Origin: Nitratireductor mangrovi
GTDB lineage: Bacteria > Pseudomonadota > Alphaproteobacteria > Rhizobiales > Rhizobiaceae
NCBI RefSeq assembly: GCF_007922615.2
Contig: NZ_CP042301.2
Coordinates: forward strand, 1,054,001-1,118,000
Direction: 5' to 3'
DNA length: 64,000 nucleotides
Shown here piece after piece: positions 8,564-16,950 of this stretch; within the stretch, counting starts at the first letter, position 1, and each line of letters begins with the position of its first letter. The notes below the pieces were generated by a model that was not told where the DNA came from, made no database searches, and saw only the letters and a program-made list of their open reading frames with translations. Position numbers and translations under genes: made by a program.

Positions 8564-9451
8564 CTACTTCAGGCCCAGTTCGCTTTTCAGGCGCGGGCGC
8601 TGCTCCTTCGGCGCCTGGCTGTAGTCTCCCCACGGACGGTCGCGGCGGATGACGGCTTCCTTGACGCCGTGTTGCTTGGCGACGTTGACGAATTCCCGCC
8701 CTTCCGGCGTGTTGCGCATGATGCCGTCGAGGATCGGCCCGAGGATCTGCGTCGAGCCGAGCCCCATATTGTCGTAGGCCTGGTTGACGATCAGCTTCAT
8801 CGAAATCAGCTGCGTCAGCGGAATCCGGGCGAGCCTTTCGGCCAGTTCCTGCACTTGTCGGTCGAGTTCCTCCAGAGGGCAGGAAAAATTGATCAATTCG
8901 ATGTCGGCCGCCTCCCTGCCGCTGATGGATTCCCCGGTCAGCGCGTAATATTTGGCCTTGGCCAGGCCGAGGCGATAGATCCACATGCCCGAAAGGTGGC
9001 AACCCCACACGCGCGCATAGGGCGTGCCGATGCGGGCGTCGTCCGAGGCCACCACGAGATCGGCGCACAGGGCCATTTCCGAGCCGCCGCCCATGCAATA
9101 TCCGTGGACCTTGGCGATCACCGGCTTGGTGCCCCGCCACAATCCCATGAACTGCGTCAGGTAGGATTTGTACGGGTTGACGACGAGGTTCACGTCCATC
9201 CCGGGGTCGTAGTTTTCCTCGACGATCTCCTCGTAATGCTCCAGGCCCGCGGAGAAGTCGAAACCGGCGCAGAAGCTGTCGCCCGCGCCGGCGAGGATGA
9301 TGACCTTCACCTCGTTGTCCAGATTGGCCTCGCGCAATGCCGCGTCGAGATCGTTCAGCAGCGACGGGCGCAAGGTATTGTACTTTTCCGGGCGGTTCAG
9401 CGTGATCGTCGCGATCGCCCCGTGCTTCTCGTAAAGCGCCTGCTTGTCCAT
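8564..9451 (-). CDS. Enoyl-CoA hydratase/isomerase family protein
   Basis: 295-residue crotonase-fold protein. The two oxyanion-hole segments are visible: GAGDSFCAGFDFSAG (about residues 52-66) and GYCMGGGSEMALCADL (about 119-134). The region after RIGTPYARVWG lacks an obvious pair of catalytic glutamates typical of enoyl-CoA hydratase, so the reaction may be a hydratase, isomerase or hydrolase. It converges with uxaA (7-base gap) and diverges from a TetR gene with three operators between them, so it is almost certainly the regulated target of that repressor. The acyl-CoA substrate is unknown. Confidence 0.85.
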   Translation of the reverse strand: MDKQALYEKHGAIATITLNRPEKYNTLRPSLLNDLDAALREANLDNEVKVIILAGAGDSFCAGFDFSAGLEHYEEIVEENYDPGMDVNLVVNPYKSYLTQFMGLWRGTKPVIAKVHGYCMGGGSEMALCADLVVASDDARIGTPYARVWGCHLSGMWIYRLGLAKAKYYALTGESISGREAADIELINFSCPLEELDRQVQELAERLARIPLTQLISMKLIVNQAYDNMGLGSTQILGPILDGIMRNTPEGREFVNVAKQHGVKEAVIRRDRPWGDYSQAPKEQRPRLKSELGLK

Positions 9452-9476
9452 TTCCGTCCCCCTGATCGTGTTGATC

Positions 9477-9549
9477 CTTACCGAGCGGTAAGTTCACGTA
9501 CTGCCTTACCGAGCGGTAAGTGTCAACTCTTTCCTTACCGATCGGTAAG
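9477..9549. promoter_or_regulatory. Three TetR-type operators
   Basis: Three 16-bp palindromes: CTTACCGAGCGGTAAG at 9477-9492 and 9505-9520, and the perfect CTTACCGATCGGTAAG at 9534-9549, starts spaced 28 and 29 bp. A minus-strand TTGACA at 9526-9521 places the middle copy in the -35/-10 spacer for the crotonase gene. The layout strongly indicates repression by the adjacent TetR protein. Confidence 0.85.
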
Positions 9550-9591
9550 TCGGCGTTGCGTCCCTCATGACAGTCGACTATCGTCGCCGCC

Positions 9592-10230
9592 ATGCTCGAG
9601 GAACCGCGCTCCGGCGTTCACTCAGAAAGCGATGAAATCGATGGCACGCGCGCGCGACTGTTGGCCGTCGCCAAGCGGCAATTCGCCAGCTACGGCTTCT
9701 ACGGGGCCAGCCTGTCCGGCATCGCCGGCGAGATTGGCCTGACCAAGCAGGCGCTCATCTACCATTTTCGCCGCAAGGAGGACGTCTATTCGGAAGTCTT
9801 GCGCGCAATATCCGAGCGACTGTCAGACCATGTCGACGGAATCGTCGCGGGTTCCGACGACCCGTTGGAGCAGCTCGAAGGCATTCTGCTGGGCCTGCTC
9901 GAGATGGGCAGGAACGACCCGGAAGAGCGCATCCTTCTGATGCGGGAAATTCTCGACAACCGGTCCCGCGCGCGCGACGCGCGGACCTGGTATCTCGCCG
10001 ACTTCCTGAAGACACTGGCCGGGCTGTTGCAGCAGGCGGCCGGGCCGAGGCAGGTGAGCGCCTCGCAGGCCCGGGTGCTCACCTACCAGTTGCTCGGCAG
10101 CATCGAATATTTCCTCGTCTCCGACGAAACGCTGAAAGCCGTCTTCGGCGGCGAGGCGTTTCTGGCCATGCAGGCCGACTTTCCCGGCGAGCTTCGGCGG
10201 CTCATACGCAACGCGCTGACGCTGCCGTAG
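9592..10230 (+). CDS. TetR/AcrR-family transcriptional regulator
   Basis: 212 residues. The N-terminal TetR HTH (about 18-65) is clear: RLLAVAKRQFASYGFYGAS, then IAGEIGLTKQALIYHFRRKE. The helical C-terminal domain (80-205) binds an unknown ligand, plausibly an acyl-CoA because the divergent neighbour is a crotonase. The start at 9592 lacks a good ribosome-binding site and the first 17 residues are not part of the fold; a later start cannot be excluded. The three palindromes immediately upstream suggest that it represses both itself and the crotonase. Confidence 0.92.
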   Translation: MLEEPRSGVHSESDEIDGTRARLLAVAKRQFASYGFYGASLSGIAGEIGLTKQALIYHFRRKEDVYSEVLRAISERLSDHVDGIVAGSDDPLEQLEGILLGLLEMGRNDPEERILLMREILDNRSRARDARTWYLADFLKTLAGLLQQAAGPRQVSASQARVLTYQLLGSIEYFLVSDETLKAVFGGEAFLAMQADFPGELRRLIRNALTLP

Positions 10231-10541
10231 AGCTCGGTCGGCCTTGCCCGTGTTTTGGAAAATGGAGCGAAACGGCTCACATATCGCGACAGTGACAATG
10301 ACGACCGAGCGGGATTACGCAGGAAAAATGCGTAAATGACGGAAACACATCTGAAACTGGCGTCGCCCCCTTGATGCACTGGACCGAAAGCGCAGAAAGT
10401 TCAGACGGTTATTGAGGCACCCGTGCGGCTGCTGGCCGTGCGCGGCCTGGGAACTACAGCGGAAGCGTCGATTTGCCGGGGGGCCGAATGGCGGCTGGCG
10501 CAGTAGTCAAATGCCTCACGCGCTCGACGCCGTAGCCCACC
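10231..10541. other. Intergenic region with small inverted repeats
   Basis: Convergent gap between the TetR and RpiR genes. No gene is supported. It holds TTACGCA (10315-10321)/TGCGTAA (10329-10335), 7-base spacer, and a distant pair GCTCGGTCG (10232-10240)/CGACCGAGC (10302-10310) that could fold at the 3' end of the TetR transcript. No T-run terminator is visible. Confidence 0.4.
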
Positions 10542-11435
10542 TCACTCGGTGCCTACTTCCTGCCCGAGACCCGAAACCAGGGTCTGCACGAGTGCGATGG
10601 CTCCGGAGATCGGCCTGAACTGTCCGGTCGCCGCATTGTCGACGTAAAAAGCCAACTTTGCGTGCCTGGCCAAAGGGCTTTGCGCATTGTCGGTGAGTGC
10701 CAGCACCTGCTTGCCGCTCAAATGGCAATCGACGACGACATCGACCACAGGTTCCGAATAGGGCTGAAAGGCGACCGCCACCAGAAGATCGTCGGGCCGC
10801 ATGTTAACGACCTGCTGGGCGGCCATGCCGCCGCCGAAATCAAGGACACTGCACTGCCGCTCGGAGCGCGCCAGCCCGTAGGCAAGATAGGCGGAGATGG
10901 CGCGCGATCGCCTCAGCCCCGCAATGTATACGTGATTGGCGCTGCGCAGCATGGACACGGCGCGTGACAGGTCTTCAATCGAAACATTTTTCCTGAGTTC
11001 CTCGAGCGACGCCTCCAAGGCGCCCACCGATCCCTCGAGGATTGCGCCGAGGTCGGCAGGAGGCCGCGATGTCTGCGTCTCGTAGACCTGTTCGCGCATG
11101 TCGGCAGCGCCCTCGATCAGACGGTGGCGCAGGATCCGCTGCATTTCGGAGAAGCCGCTGTAGCCGAATTCCTTTGCAAAACGGATCAGCGTCGAGGGTT
11201 GCACCCCTAACTCTGCAGCAATCTCGGTGGTGGTGTTGAGTGCGATCGTATTCGGTTGTTCCAGAGTCGCACGAGCTATGCGCTGCAGGTGCCGGCTCAA
11301 AGTCTCGAATCTGTGGCGCACGCTTTTGCGCAGCGCATCGAACGTTTCCGGCCCTTCGGCCGATGCAGCGGTGGTCTGCTCGGGTGGTGAATTCTCGTTC
11401 AACGCCAATGGCCTCGCGAATCTCTGGCTGGTCAT
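10542..11435 (-). CDS. RpiR/MurR-family transcriptional regulator
   Basis: 297-residue regulator with an N-terminal RpiR HTH (about residues 60-110: NTTTEIAAELGVQPSTLIRF, AKEFGYSGFSEMQRILR) and a C-terminal SIS domain (about 150-280: VYIAGLRRSRAISAYLAYGL, DLLVAVAFQPYSEPVVDV) that senses sugar phosphates in this family. The ATG at 11435 is preferred over a TTG 13 codons earlier. It is divergent from the LivK-like operon and a perfect 18-bp palindrome lies in the shared promoter region, so it probably controls that uptake and catabolic operon. Confidence 0.92.
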   Translation of the reverse strand: MTSQRFARPLALNENSPPEQTTAASAEGPETFDALRKSVRHRFETLSRHLQRIARATLEQPNTIALNTTTEIAAELGVQPSTLIRFAKEFGYSGFSEMQRILRHRLIEGAADMREQVYETQTSRPPADLGAILEGSVGALEASLEELRKNVSIEDLSRAVSMLRSANHVYIAGLRRSRAISAYLAYGLARSERQCSVLDFGGGMAAQQVVNMRPDDLLVAVAFQPYSEPVVDVVVDCHLSGKQVLALTDNAQSPLARHAKLAFYVDNAATGQFRPISGAIALVQTLVSGLGQEVGTE

Positions 11436-11497
11436 GCGCGTAGCCAAAGTTTCGCAAACGCACGCGCTTGACAAGGTCTGAAAGAAAATTCATTCTA

Positions 11498-11515
11498 ATA
11501 GAAAATATTTTCTAT
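11498..11515. promoter_or_regulatory. Probable RpiR operator
   Basis: Perfect 18-bp palindrome ATAGAAAATATTTTCTAT between the RpiR gene and the ABC operon, downstream of a TTGACA at 11468-11473. The GAAA...TTTC core fits known RpiR-family sites. Its position before the 11575 start fits repression of the plus-strand operon. Confidence 0.6.
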
Positions 11516-11574
11516 ATATGCGCTGGACGCCGGGAACGGCGGAGGCGAAGCAGAAAATGTCCAGGGAGGAACGC

Positions 11575-12864
11575 ATGTCGAAAAAGCTTATTTCCCGTCG
11601 CTCACTCTTGGGGGCGACTGCCACGGGTGGCGCGATTGCCGCTTTTGCAGGGCCATGGAAGCACAATCGCGTATGGGCCGCAGGGTCTGACAAGCCGATC
11701 AAGATCGGCATCACGTCGGACGCCAGCGGCCAGTACGCCAATTCCGGCGCTAGCGACCGGCGCGGCATGATGATGGCCATCGACGAGGCCAACGAGGCGG
11801 GAGGCGTGCTCGGTCGCAAGATCGAGTTCGTGCACCTCGACACCGAGACGACGCCGGCAACCGGCAGCCGTGTCGCCGAACGTATGATCTCGCGCGAGGA
11901 ATGCGGCTTCCTGATCGGCGCCGTGAGTTCAGGCGTCGCGAATGCGATCAGCCAGGTGGCGCAGAAATACGGCGTCATCTACCTGAACACCAACTCCAGT
12001 TCGCCATCGGAATCCGGAGCCAACTGCCATCGCGTCAAGTTCGTCTGGGACGGCAACGGCACCAATTTCGCCAAGGCCGCTGTCAAGAATGCCATCGCGA
12101 CCTACGGCAAGAACTGGCTGCTGCTGACCAACGACTATGTGTGGGGCCACGACACCGCCGCGGCGACGCGCAAGTTGCTCGAGGAGTATGGCGGCACGGT
12201 CACGGAGGAAATTCTGGTTCCGCAGGGCACTCGCGATTTCAGTGCCGCCCTGCTCAAGATCCAGCAGTCGGGCCCGGATGTCGTGTCGGCGGCAGTCGGC
12301 GGCGACGACCAGAAGGCCATGCGCCAGCAGGTGGCCCAGCTCGGCATGGGAGAGAAGCCGGCCTGGATCAACAGCCAGCAGGATTGGCCGGATGTCTATG
12401 GCCTGCCGCTCGACAATCTCTTCGGCGTGTTCGGCACGACATGGTACTACAAGCTGGACCTGCCCGGCGTTGCCGACTTCGTCAAGAAGTACCAGGAGCG
12501 CTACCCCGATACGCAGATGCGAGTGCCCGGCAACGTCTTCTACAACGGCTACATGGCTACGCGTGAGCTGCTGGCAGCCATCGAGCGTGCCGGATCGACC
12601 AACAACATCGCCATCATCAAGCAGTTGGAAGGCCACAAGATGCCGGCGGCGGAACGCATGCAGCACGACGATGCGTGGATCGATCCGGTCACCCACCAGG
12701 TCCAGCAGACGATCTATCTGGCTACCGCGAACAGCGGGACGCAGGATGCCGACGACATGTTCAAGATCGTCAACCATTCCTCGCCCGACGCTGTACTCGA
12801 CAGCGACGCCGCGGCTGCGTGCAAACTGGAATCTTATGAGGACACGCCGACCTTCGACGCGTAG
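11575..12864 (+). CDS. ABC transporter substrate-binding protein, LivK-like (urea/amide/branched-chain family)
   Basis: 429-residue periplasmic binding protein of the type I Leu/Ile/Val-binding fold. The N-terminus LISRRSLLGATATGG looks like a twin-arginine signal. Mature sequence features are KIGITSDASGQYANSG, the ABC-typical GGVLGRKIEFVHLDTET and WINSQQDWPDVYG. The ATG at 11575 was chosen because AGGGAGGA lies 5 bases upstream; the frame is open earlier. First gene of a long plus-strand operon; the downstream dehydratase and aldehyde dehydrogenase suggest a sugar-acid or polyol-derived ligand rather than an amino acid. That ligand is inferred only. Confidence 0.9.
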   Translation: MSKKLISRRSLLGATATGGAIAAFAGPWKHNRVWAAGSDKPIKIGITSDASGQYANSGASDRRGMMMAIDEANEAGGVLGRKIEFVHLDTETTPATGSRVAERMISREECGFLIGAVSSGVANAISQVAQKYGVIYLNTNSSSPSESGANCHRVKFVWDGNGTNFAKAAVKNAIATYGKNWLLLTNDYVWGHDTAAATRKLLEEYGGTVTEEILVPQGTRDFSAALLKIQQSGPDVVSAAVGGDDQKAMRQQVAQLGMGEKPAWINSQQDWPDVYGLPLDNLFGVFGTTWYYKLDLPGVADFVKKYQERYPDTQMRVPGNVFYNGYMATRELLAAIERAGSTNNIAIIKQLEGHKMPAAERMQHDDAWIDPVTHQVQQTIYLATANSGTQDADDMFKIVNHSSPDAVLDSDAAAACKLESYEDTPTFDA

Positions 12865-12887
12865 TCTCCGAAAGATCCCATACATTG

Positions 12888-12918
12888 ATCCGCGACCGGC
12901 CGCCGGCCGGTCGCGGAT
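12888..12918 (+). promoter_or_regulatory. Strong stem-loop after the LivK-like gene
   Basis: A perfect 14-bp inverted repeat, ATCCGCGACCGGCC and GGCCGGTCGCGGAT, with a 3-base loop, sits 23 bases past the binding-protein stop and before the permease gene. No T-run follows. Probably an mRNA-stabilising or partial termination element favouring the binding protein. Confidence 0.75.
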
Positions 12919-12942
12919 TCTACAGCCTGGAATATCATCACG

Positions 12943-13863
12943 ATGATGGCCGTCCTGCCACATATTCTAAACGGCCTCACTCTCGGCCTGCTGTTTGCAC
13001 TCATCGCGCTTGGTTTCACCCTGATCGTCGGCGTCATGGAGGTGATCAATCTCGCGCATGGTTCGCTGTTTGCGCTTGGCGCCTATTTCGCGCTGACCGT
13101 GCTGGGCGGCGACTGGCTGGGCGCCACCGCGGCGGCCGAGTGGTGGACGTCCCTGCCGCTGGCATCCCGCTACATTGCGGCGCTGATATTTGGCCCGATA
13201 CTGGCGGCCGGTGCGGGCCTGCTTCTCGAAATGTGCCTGAGGCCGACATACGGCAAGGCACCGCTATACGGCCTGCTTCTGACGTTTGGCGCCGCACTCG
13301 TCATCGAAGAGGCAATTCGGCTCGTATGGGGCACCGGCGAGCAGCACCTGATGCTGCCGCGCTCCATCGACGGCGCGGTTTTCGTCGGCGGGCTGATCTA
13401 CTCCAAGTACAAGTTTTTCGCCGCGGCGTTCAGCGCCGCGGCAATAGTCGCGGTCTGGCTGTTCCTGGAACGGACGCCGTATGGCGCGATCATCAAGGCG
13501 GGTTCGCATGACAGCGAAATGGTGCGTGCTCTCGGTTACGACCTTTCCCGCCTGCGCCTTCTCGTGTTCGGCTTCGGGGCGTCTCTTGCAGGGCTGGCCG
13601 GTGTCGTCATGGTGCCGATCTGGGGGCTGCGGCCGCATGTCGGCATCGACGTCGTCATCCCGGCATTTCTCATCATCGTTGTCGGCGGCATCGGCAGCTT
13701 CTGGGGCGCGGTGGTCGCGGCCATCATGGTCGGGCTGGCCGTCGGGCTGACCGGCGCGTACGCGGGCGCGTGGGCGACGATGTCGATGTACATCCTTCTC
13801 ATACTGGTGGTCGGGTTCCGGAGCCGCGGTCTCCTCGGACGCAAGAGCGCCCTGGAAAACTGA
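12943..13863 (+). CDS. ABC transporter permease, LivH-like
   Basis: 306-residue inner-membrane protein with eight to nine predicted helices. The N-terminal LNGLTLGLLFALIALGFTLI and VINLAHGSLFALGAY segments and the IIVVGGIGSFWGAVVAA motif near residue 245 are characteristic of LivH/UrtB-type permeases. It pairs with the LivM-like protein encoded 2 bases downstream. Two adjacent ATGs at 12943 and 12946 are both possible starts. Confidence 0.93.
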   Translation: MMAVLPHILNGLTLGLLFALIALGFTLIVGVMEVINLAHGSLFALGAYFALTVLGGDWLGATAAAEWWTSLPLASRYIAALIFGPILAAGAGLLLEMCLRPTYGKAPLYGLLLTFGAALVIEEAIRLVWGTGEQHLMLPRSIDGAVFVGGLIYSKYKFFAAAFSAAAIVAVWLFLERTPYGAIIKAGSHDSEMVRALGYDLSRLRLLVFGFGASLAGLAGVVMVPIWGLRPHVGIDVVIPAFLIIVVGGIGSFWGAVVAAIMVGLAVGLTGAYAGAWATMSMYILLILVVGFRSRGLLGRKSALEN

Positions 13864-13865
13864 CC

Positions 13866-14888
13866 ATGATCACGCTTTCCGACATTCCATCGCGTTCGCC
13901 CGCATCCCGCGCGCTTCCGATCGGCATACTCGCCGCCGCGCTGCTGACGGCACCCTGGTGGCTGCCCGCGGTCGGCCTCTACCAGTATCTCGGCATCGAG
14001 ATCGCGATCTGGATCATCTTCGCGATGGGCTTCAACCTGCTGTTCGGCTATGCGGGACTGCATTCGTTCGGCCACGGAGCATATCTCGGCATCGGAGCCT
14101 ATGCGTTCGGCCTGTTTCAGCAGCATGTCGCGATCAGCCTTTGGGGCGGCCTCGCGGCGGCGATTGCGGCCGCGGCGCTTGCCGGCGCCATTGTCGGCGC
14201 GTTCGTGTCGCACCGTCGCGGCATCTACTACGCGCTGCTGACGATCGGCTTCGGCCAGATATTCTGGTTCACCTCCATGAAGCTGCATTCGGTCACCGGG
14301 GGCGAGGACGGCCTGCTGGGAATCCCGCGTCCGCCGCTTGGCTTCTTCGGCGTCGAGGCCGATCTGAACCAGAACATTGCGTTGTTCTATCTTGCCGCCG
14401 CCTTTGTGCTCGTTTCGGTCTTCATTCTCTGGCGCCTCGCCAACTCGCCGTTCGGGCGCGTTCTGCAGGCGATCCGGCAGAATGAAACAAGGGCGCGTTT
14501 CGCCGGATACGACGTCTGGCGCTTCAAATGGGCCGCCTTCGTCATATCGGCCGTCTTCGCCGGCCTCGCCGGCGGGCTGTTCTCGATGGCGCAGCAGAGC
14601 GCCTACCCTGATGTGATGAGCCTTCACCAGTCCGGGCTGATCGTGATGATGGTGCTCGTTGGCGGCGGACTGGTCAGCTTCTGGGGGCCGGTGCTCGGCG
14701 TGCTGATCTACTTCATCGCGCGCGACGTGCTCGGCGGTCTCACCGAAACATGGCTGCTCTGGTACGGGCTGATGTTCGTGGTCATGGTCATGATCAGACC
14801 CGAAGGCCTCGCGGGCATGTTCCATCTTGCCGGACGGCGCGTCCGCGGCGCGCGCGCCAATCCCGAATATGCTGCGGAGAAGGTCTGA
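13866..14888 (+). CDS. ABC transporter permease, LivM-like
   Basis: 340-residue membrane protein with the LivM signature: FAMGFNLLFGYAGLHSFGHG near residue 55-75, VSHRRGIYYALLTIGFGQI about 120, and the IRQNETRARFAGYDVWRFKW loop about 205, which contacts the ATPase in this family. The ATG at 13866 follows the livH stop by 2 bases. The stop shares one base with the next start. Confidence 0.93.
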   Translation: MITLSDIPSRSPASRALPIGILAAALLTAPWWLPAVGLYQYLGIEIAIWIIFAMGFNLLFGYAGLHSFGHGAYLGIGAYAFGLFQQHVAISLWGGLAAAIAAAALAGAIVGAFVSHRRGIYYALLTIGFGQIFWFTSMKLHSVTGGEDGLLGIPRPPLGFFGVEADLNQNIALFYLAAAFVLVSVFILWRLANSPFGRVLQAIRQNETRARFAGYDVWRFKWAAFVISAVFAGLAGGLFSMAQQSAYPDVMSLHQSGLIVMMVLVGGGLVSFWGPVLGVLIYFIARDVLGGLTETWLLWYGLMFVVMVMIRPEGLAGMFHLAGRRVRGARANPEYAAEKV

Positions 14889-15637
14889 TGGCGTTCTTCG
14901 AGGCGCACAATCTTCACAAGCGGTTCGGCTCCCGCGTGGTGCTGGAAAACGTTTCCCTTTCCATCCGGGAAGGGCAGGTGAGCGGCATCATGGGGCCGAA
15001 CGGCGCGGGCAAAACGACCTGTTTTCACGTTCTGACCGGTCTGCATCGTCCGGATCGCGGCGAGATCTTGCTGGAGGGCCGCTCGATCGCCGGCCTGGCG
15101 CCCCAGCAGATCGCCAGGCTCGGCATTTCGCGCTCCTTCCAGATCATGAATCTGTTCGACGATTCAGTGGTCATCGAAAACGTCATGCTGGCCCTCCCGG
15201 AGTTCCGTGCGCGCCGCCTGAACTTCACCGGGAACGTGTTTGCAGAGACGGAGCTGGTCGATGCCGCGACCGACATACTCGACCAGGTGGGCCTCGCCGA
15301 GCGTGCATGGGACAAGGCGACCGCGCTCAGCTACGGTGATCGCCGCGCGCTGGAGATCGGCGTGGCGCTCGCCGCTCGGCCCCGGCTTCTTTTCCTCGAC
15401 GAGCCGACATCGGGACTTGGCGCGGAAGCGACGCGCAATCTGGCCGCGCTCGTGCGGCGGCTGCGCAAGCGCTACACGATCGTGATGATCGAGCATGACA
15501 TGCGTTTCCTGTTCGATCTCGCAGACCGCATCTCGGTCATCCACTGGGGTCAGGTGATCGCCGAGGGCACGCCGGACGAGTTGCGATCGAACAAATGGGT
15601 TCGGCGTTCCGCGCTCGGGGAGACCGCCGATGCTTGA
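14888..15637 (+). CDS. ABC transporter ATP-binding protein, LivG-like
   Basis: 249 residues. Walker A GPNGAGKTT near residue 37-45, Q-loop in ISRSFQ, Walker B LLFLDEPTSGLG near 160, H-loop IEHDM. The signature region reads ATALSYGDRR, the SYG variant common in LivG proteins. Energises the LivHM permease with the partner ATPase encoded next. The start overlaps the livM stop as TGATG, and the gene overlaps the following one by 8 bases. Confidence 0.94.
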   Translation: MAFFEAHNLHKRFGSRVVLENVSLSIREGQVSGIMGPNGAGKTTCFHVLTGLHRPDRGEILLEGRSIAGLAPQQIARLGISRSFQIMNLFDDSVVIENVMLALPEFRARRLNFTGNVFAETELVDAATDILDQVGLAERAWDKATALSYGDRRALEIGVALAARPRLLFLDEPTSGLGAEATRNLAALVRRLRKRYTIVMIEHDMRFLFDLADRISVIHWGQVIAEGTPDELRSNKWVRRSALGETADA

Positions 15638-16325
15638 TGTCCGAAACATCGAAGCCTTCTACGGCGAGACCCAGGCGCTGTTCGGCACCTCGCTCACCGT
15701 GGGCGAGGGAGAAGTGGTCGCGCTGCTGGGACCGAACGGTGCCGGCAAGACGACGACCATCCGCTCCATCCTCGGCCTGACGCGCGCGCGGGCAGGCCGC
15801 ATCAGCTTTGGCGGCAGCGACATCACGGCCTGGCCGACACATCGTATTTCCGGCCTTGGCATCAGCTGGGTGCCGGACGACCGGCGCGTCTTCCCCACGC
15901 TGACAGTGGCGCGCAACCTTCAGATCGCGCGGCGGAAGACCGGTTTCCGCTCATGGGAACTGGGGGAGATGTTCGCCATCTTCTCCGCGCTCGAATATCT
16001 GATGCCACGGGAATGCGAAAACCTGTCCGGCGGCGAAATGCAGATGGTGGCGATATCGCGCGCCCTGCTCGCTTCTCCGGGACTTGTCCTGTTCGACGAA
16101 CCAAGCCAGGGGCTCGCGCCGAAGATCGTGCAGGACGTGCTTCGCACGGTGCGGCTGCTCAAGTCCGAAGGCATCTCGTCACTGATCGTGGAGCAGAACG
16201 CGCTGGCGGCACTCGAGGTCTCCGACCGCGCCTATGTGATGGATCACGGGCGGATCGTGCATGAAGGGCCGGCGCGCCAGCTTCTCGACGACGCGCAGTT
16301 GCGCCAGAGCCTGATCGGAATGTGA
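15630..16325 (+). CDS. ABC transporter ATP-binding protein, LivF-like
   Basis: 231 residues. Walker A GPNGAGKTTT about residue 35, signature ENLSGGEMQMVAISRALL about 131, Walker B LVLFDEPSQGLAP, H-loop VEQN: all standard LivF features, including the WVPDDRRVFPTLTVARNL segment. Second ATPase of the heterodimer with the LivG-like protein. The start lies inside the livG 3' end, giving an 8-base overlap. Confidence 0.95.
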   Translation: MLDVRNIEAFYGETQALFGTSLTVGEGEVVALLGPNGAGKTTTIRSILGLTRARAGRISFGGSDITAWPTHRISGLGISWVPDDRRVFPTLTVARNLQIARRKTGFRSWELGEMFAIFSALEYLMPRECENLSGGEMQMVAISRALLASPGLVLFDEPSQGLAPKIVQDVLRTVRLLKSEGISSLIVEQNALAALEVSDRAYVMDHGRIVHEGPARQLLDDAQLRQSLIGM

Positions 16326-16326
16326 C

Positions 16327-16950
16327 ATGGAACCGATGCTTCAGGTCAAATCGCTGACGAAGGTCTACCGTCGCGGCCTGCTCAATCCGCGGGAGACGTT
16401 CCGGCTCGAGGCCGATTTCGCGATCGAAGAGCCGGCGATCGTCGGCATGATGGGGCCGAACGGCTCGGGCAAGACGACGCTGTTCGAGCTCATCACCGGC
16501 TCCAACAGCCCGACTTCGGGCAGCGTGACGGTGCGCGGCCGCGACATTCATCGTGTGCGCACGGACGAGCGCGACAGGCTGGCGATCCACTATCACCAAT
16601 CCTATCAGGTCCGCAGCTTCCGTTCGCTCAAACCCAACGCGCTGATGGAGCGCGCCGGCAGCGACTATCCGCTGGTCCACCTGTTCGACGAACCGCAGTT
16701 CAATACGCAGGATGGCTATATCGGCTTCATGCTCGACTTCTTCCGCAAGCTGCGCCGAGAGGGCCGGCTGGTGTTCCTGTGCGTGCATCCGAACGAGCGC
16801 TTCCATCTGGAGATCATGAAGGAAATCTGCGAGCGCTTCGTCTTCGTGCAGCGCGGCTCCGTCACGCCCATTGCCGACTATGACAGCCTGATCGCACATG
16901 AGCCGTGCCGGGCATACCTTGCCGACCTCCTGACGGAGCGCGCCGCATGA
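16327..16950 (+). CDS. Atypical ABC-type ATPase lacking the signature/helical subdomain
   Basis: 207 residues; starts 1 base after livF and ends overlapping the next gene by ATGA. Walker A is intact (GPNGSGKTT, residues 43-51), a Q-loop-like HYHQSYQ lies at 88-94, Walker B is LVHLFDEP at 116-123, and a His in CVHP at 154 could be the H-loop. Only about 22 residues separate the Q-loop from Walker B, where normal ABC ATPases carry about 70-80 residues including LSGGQ. The helical subdomain is therefore essentially absent. No frameshift is visible and the frame is protein-like throughout. It may be a regulatory or accessory ATPase of the importer; I do not recognise a named family. Confidence 0.8.
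   Translation: MEPMLQVKSLTKVYRRGLLNPRETFRLEADFAIEEPAIVGMMGPNGSGKTTLFELITGSNSPTSGSVTVRGRDIHRVRTDERDRLAIHYHQSYQVRSFRSLKPNALMERAGSDYPLVHLFDEPQFNTQDGYIGFMLDFFRKLRREGRLVFLCVHPNERFHLEIMKEICERFVFVQRGSVTPIADYDSLIAHEPCRAYLADLLTERAA

Noticed and set aside
16327..16950. The short ATPase as a frameshifted or deleted pseudogene
   Set aside because: The reading frame is uninterrupted, Walker motifs and spacing at both ends are intact, and it keeps a coupled start and stop with its neighbours, so it is listed as a real gene.
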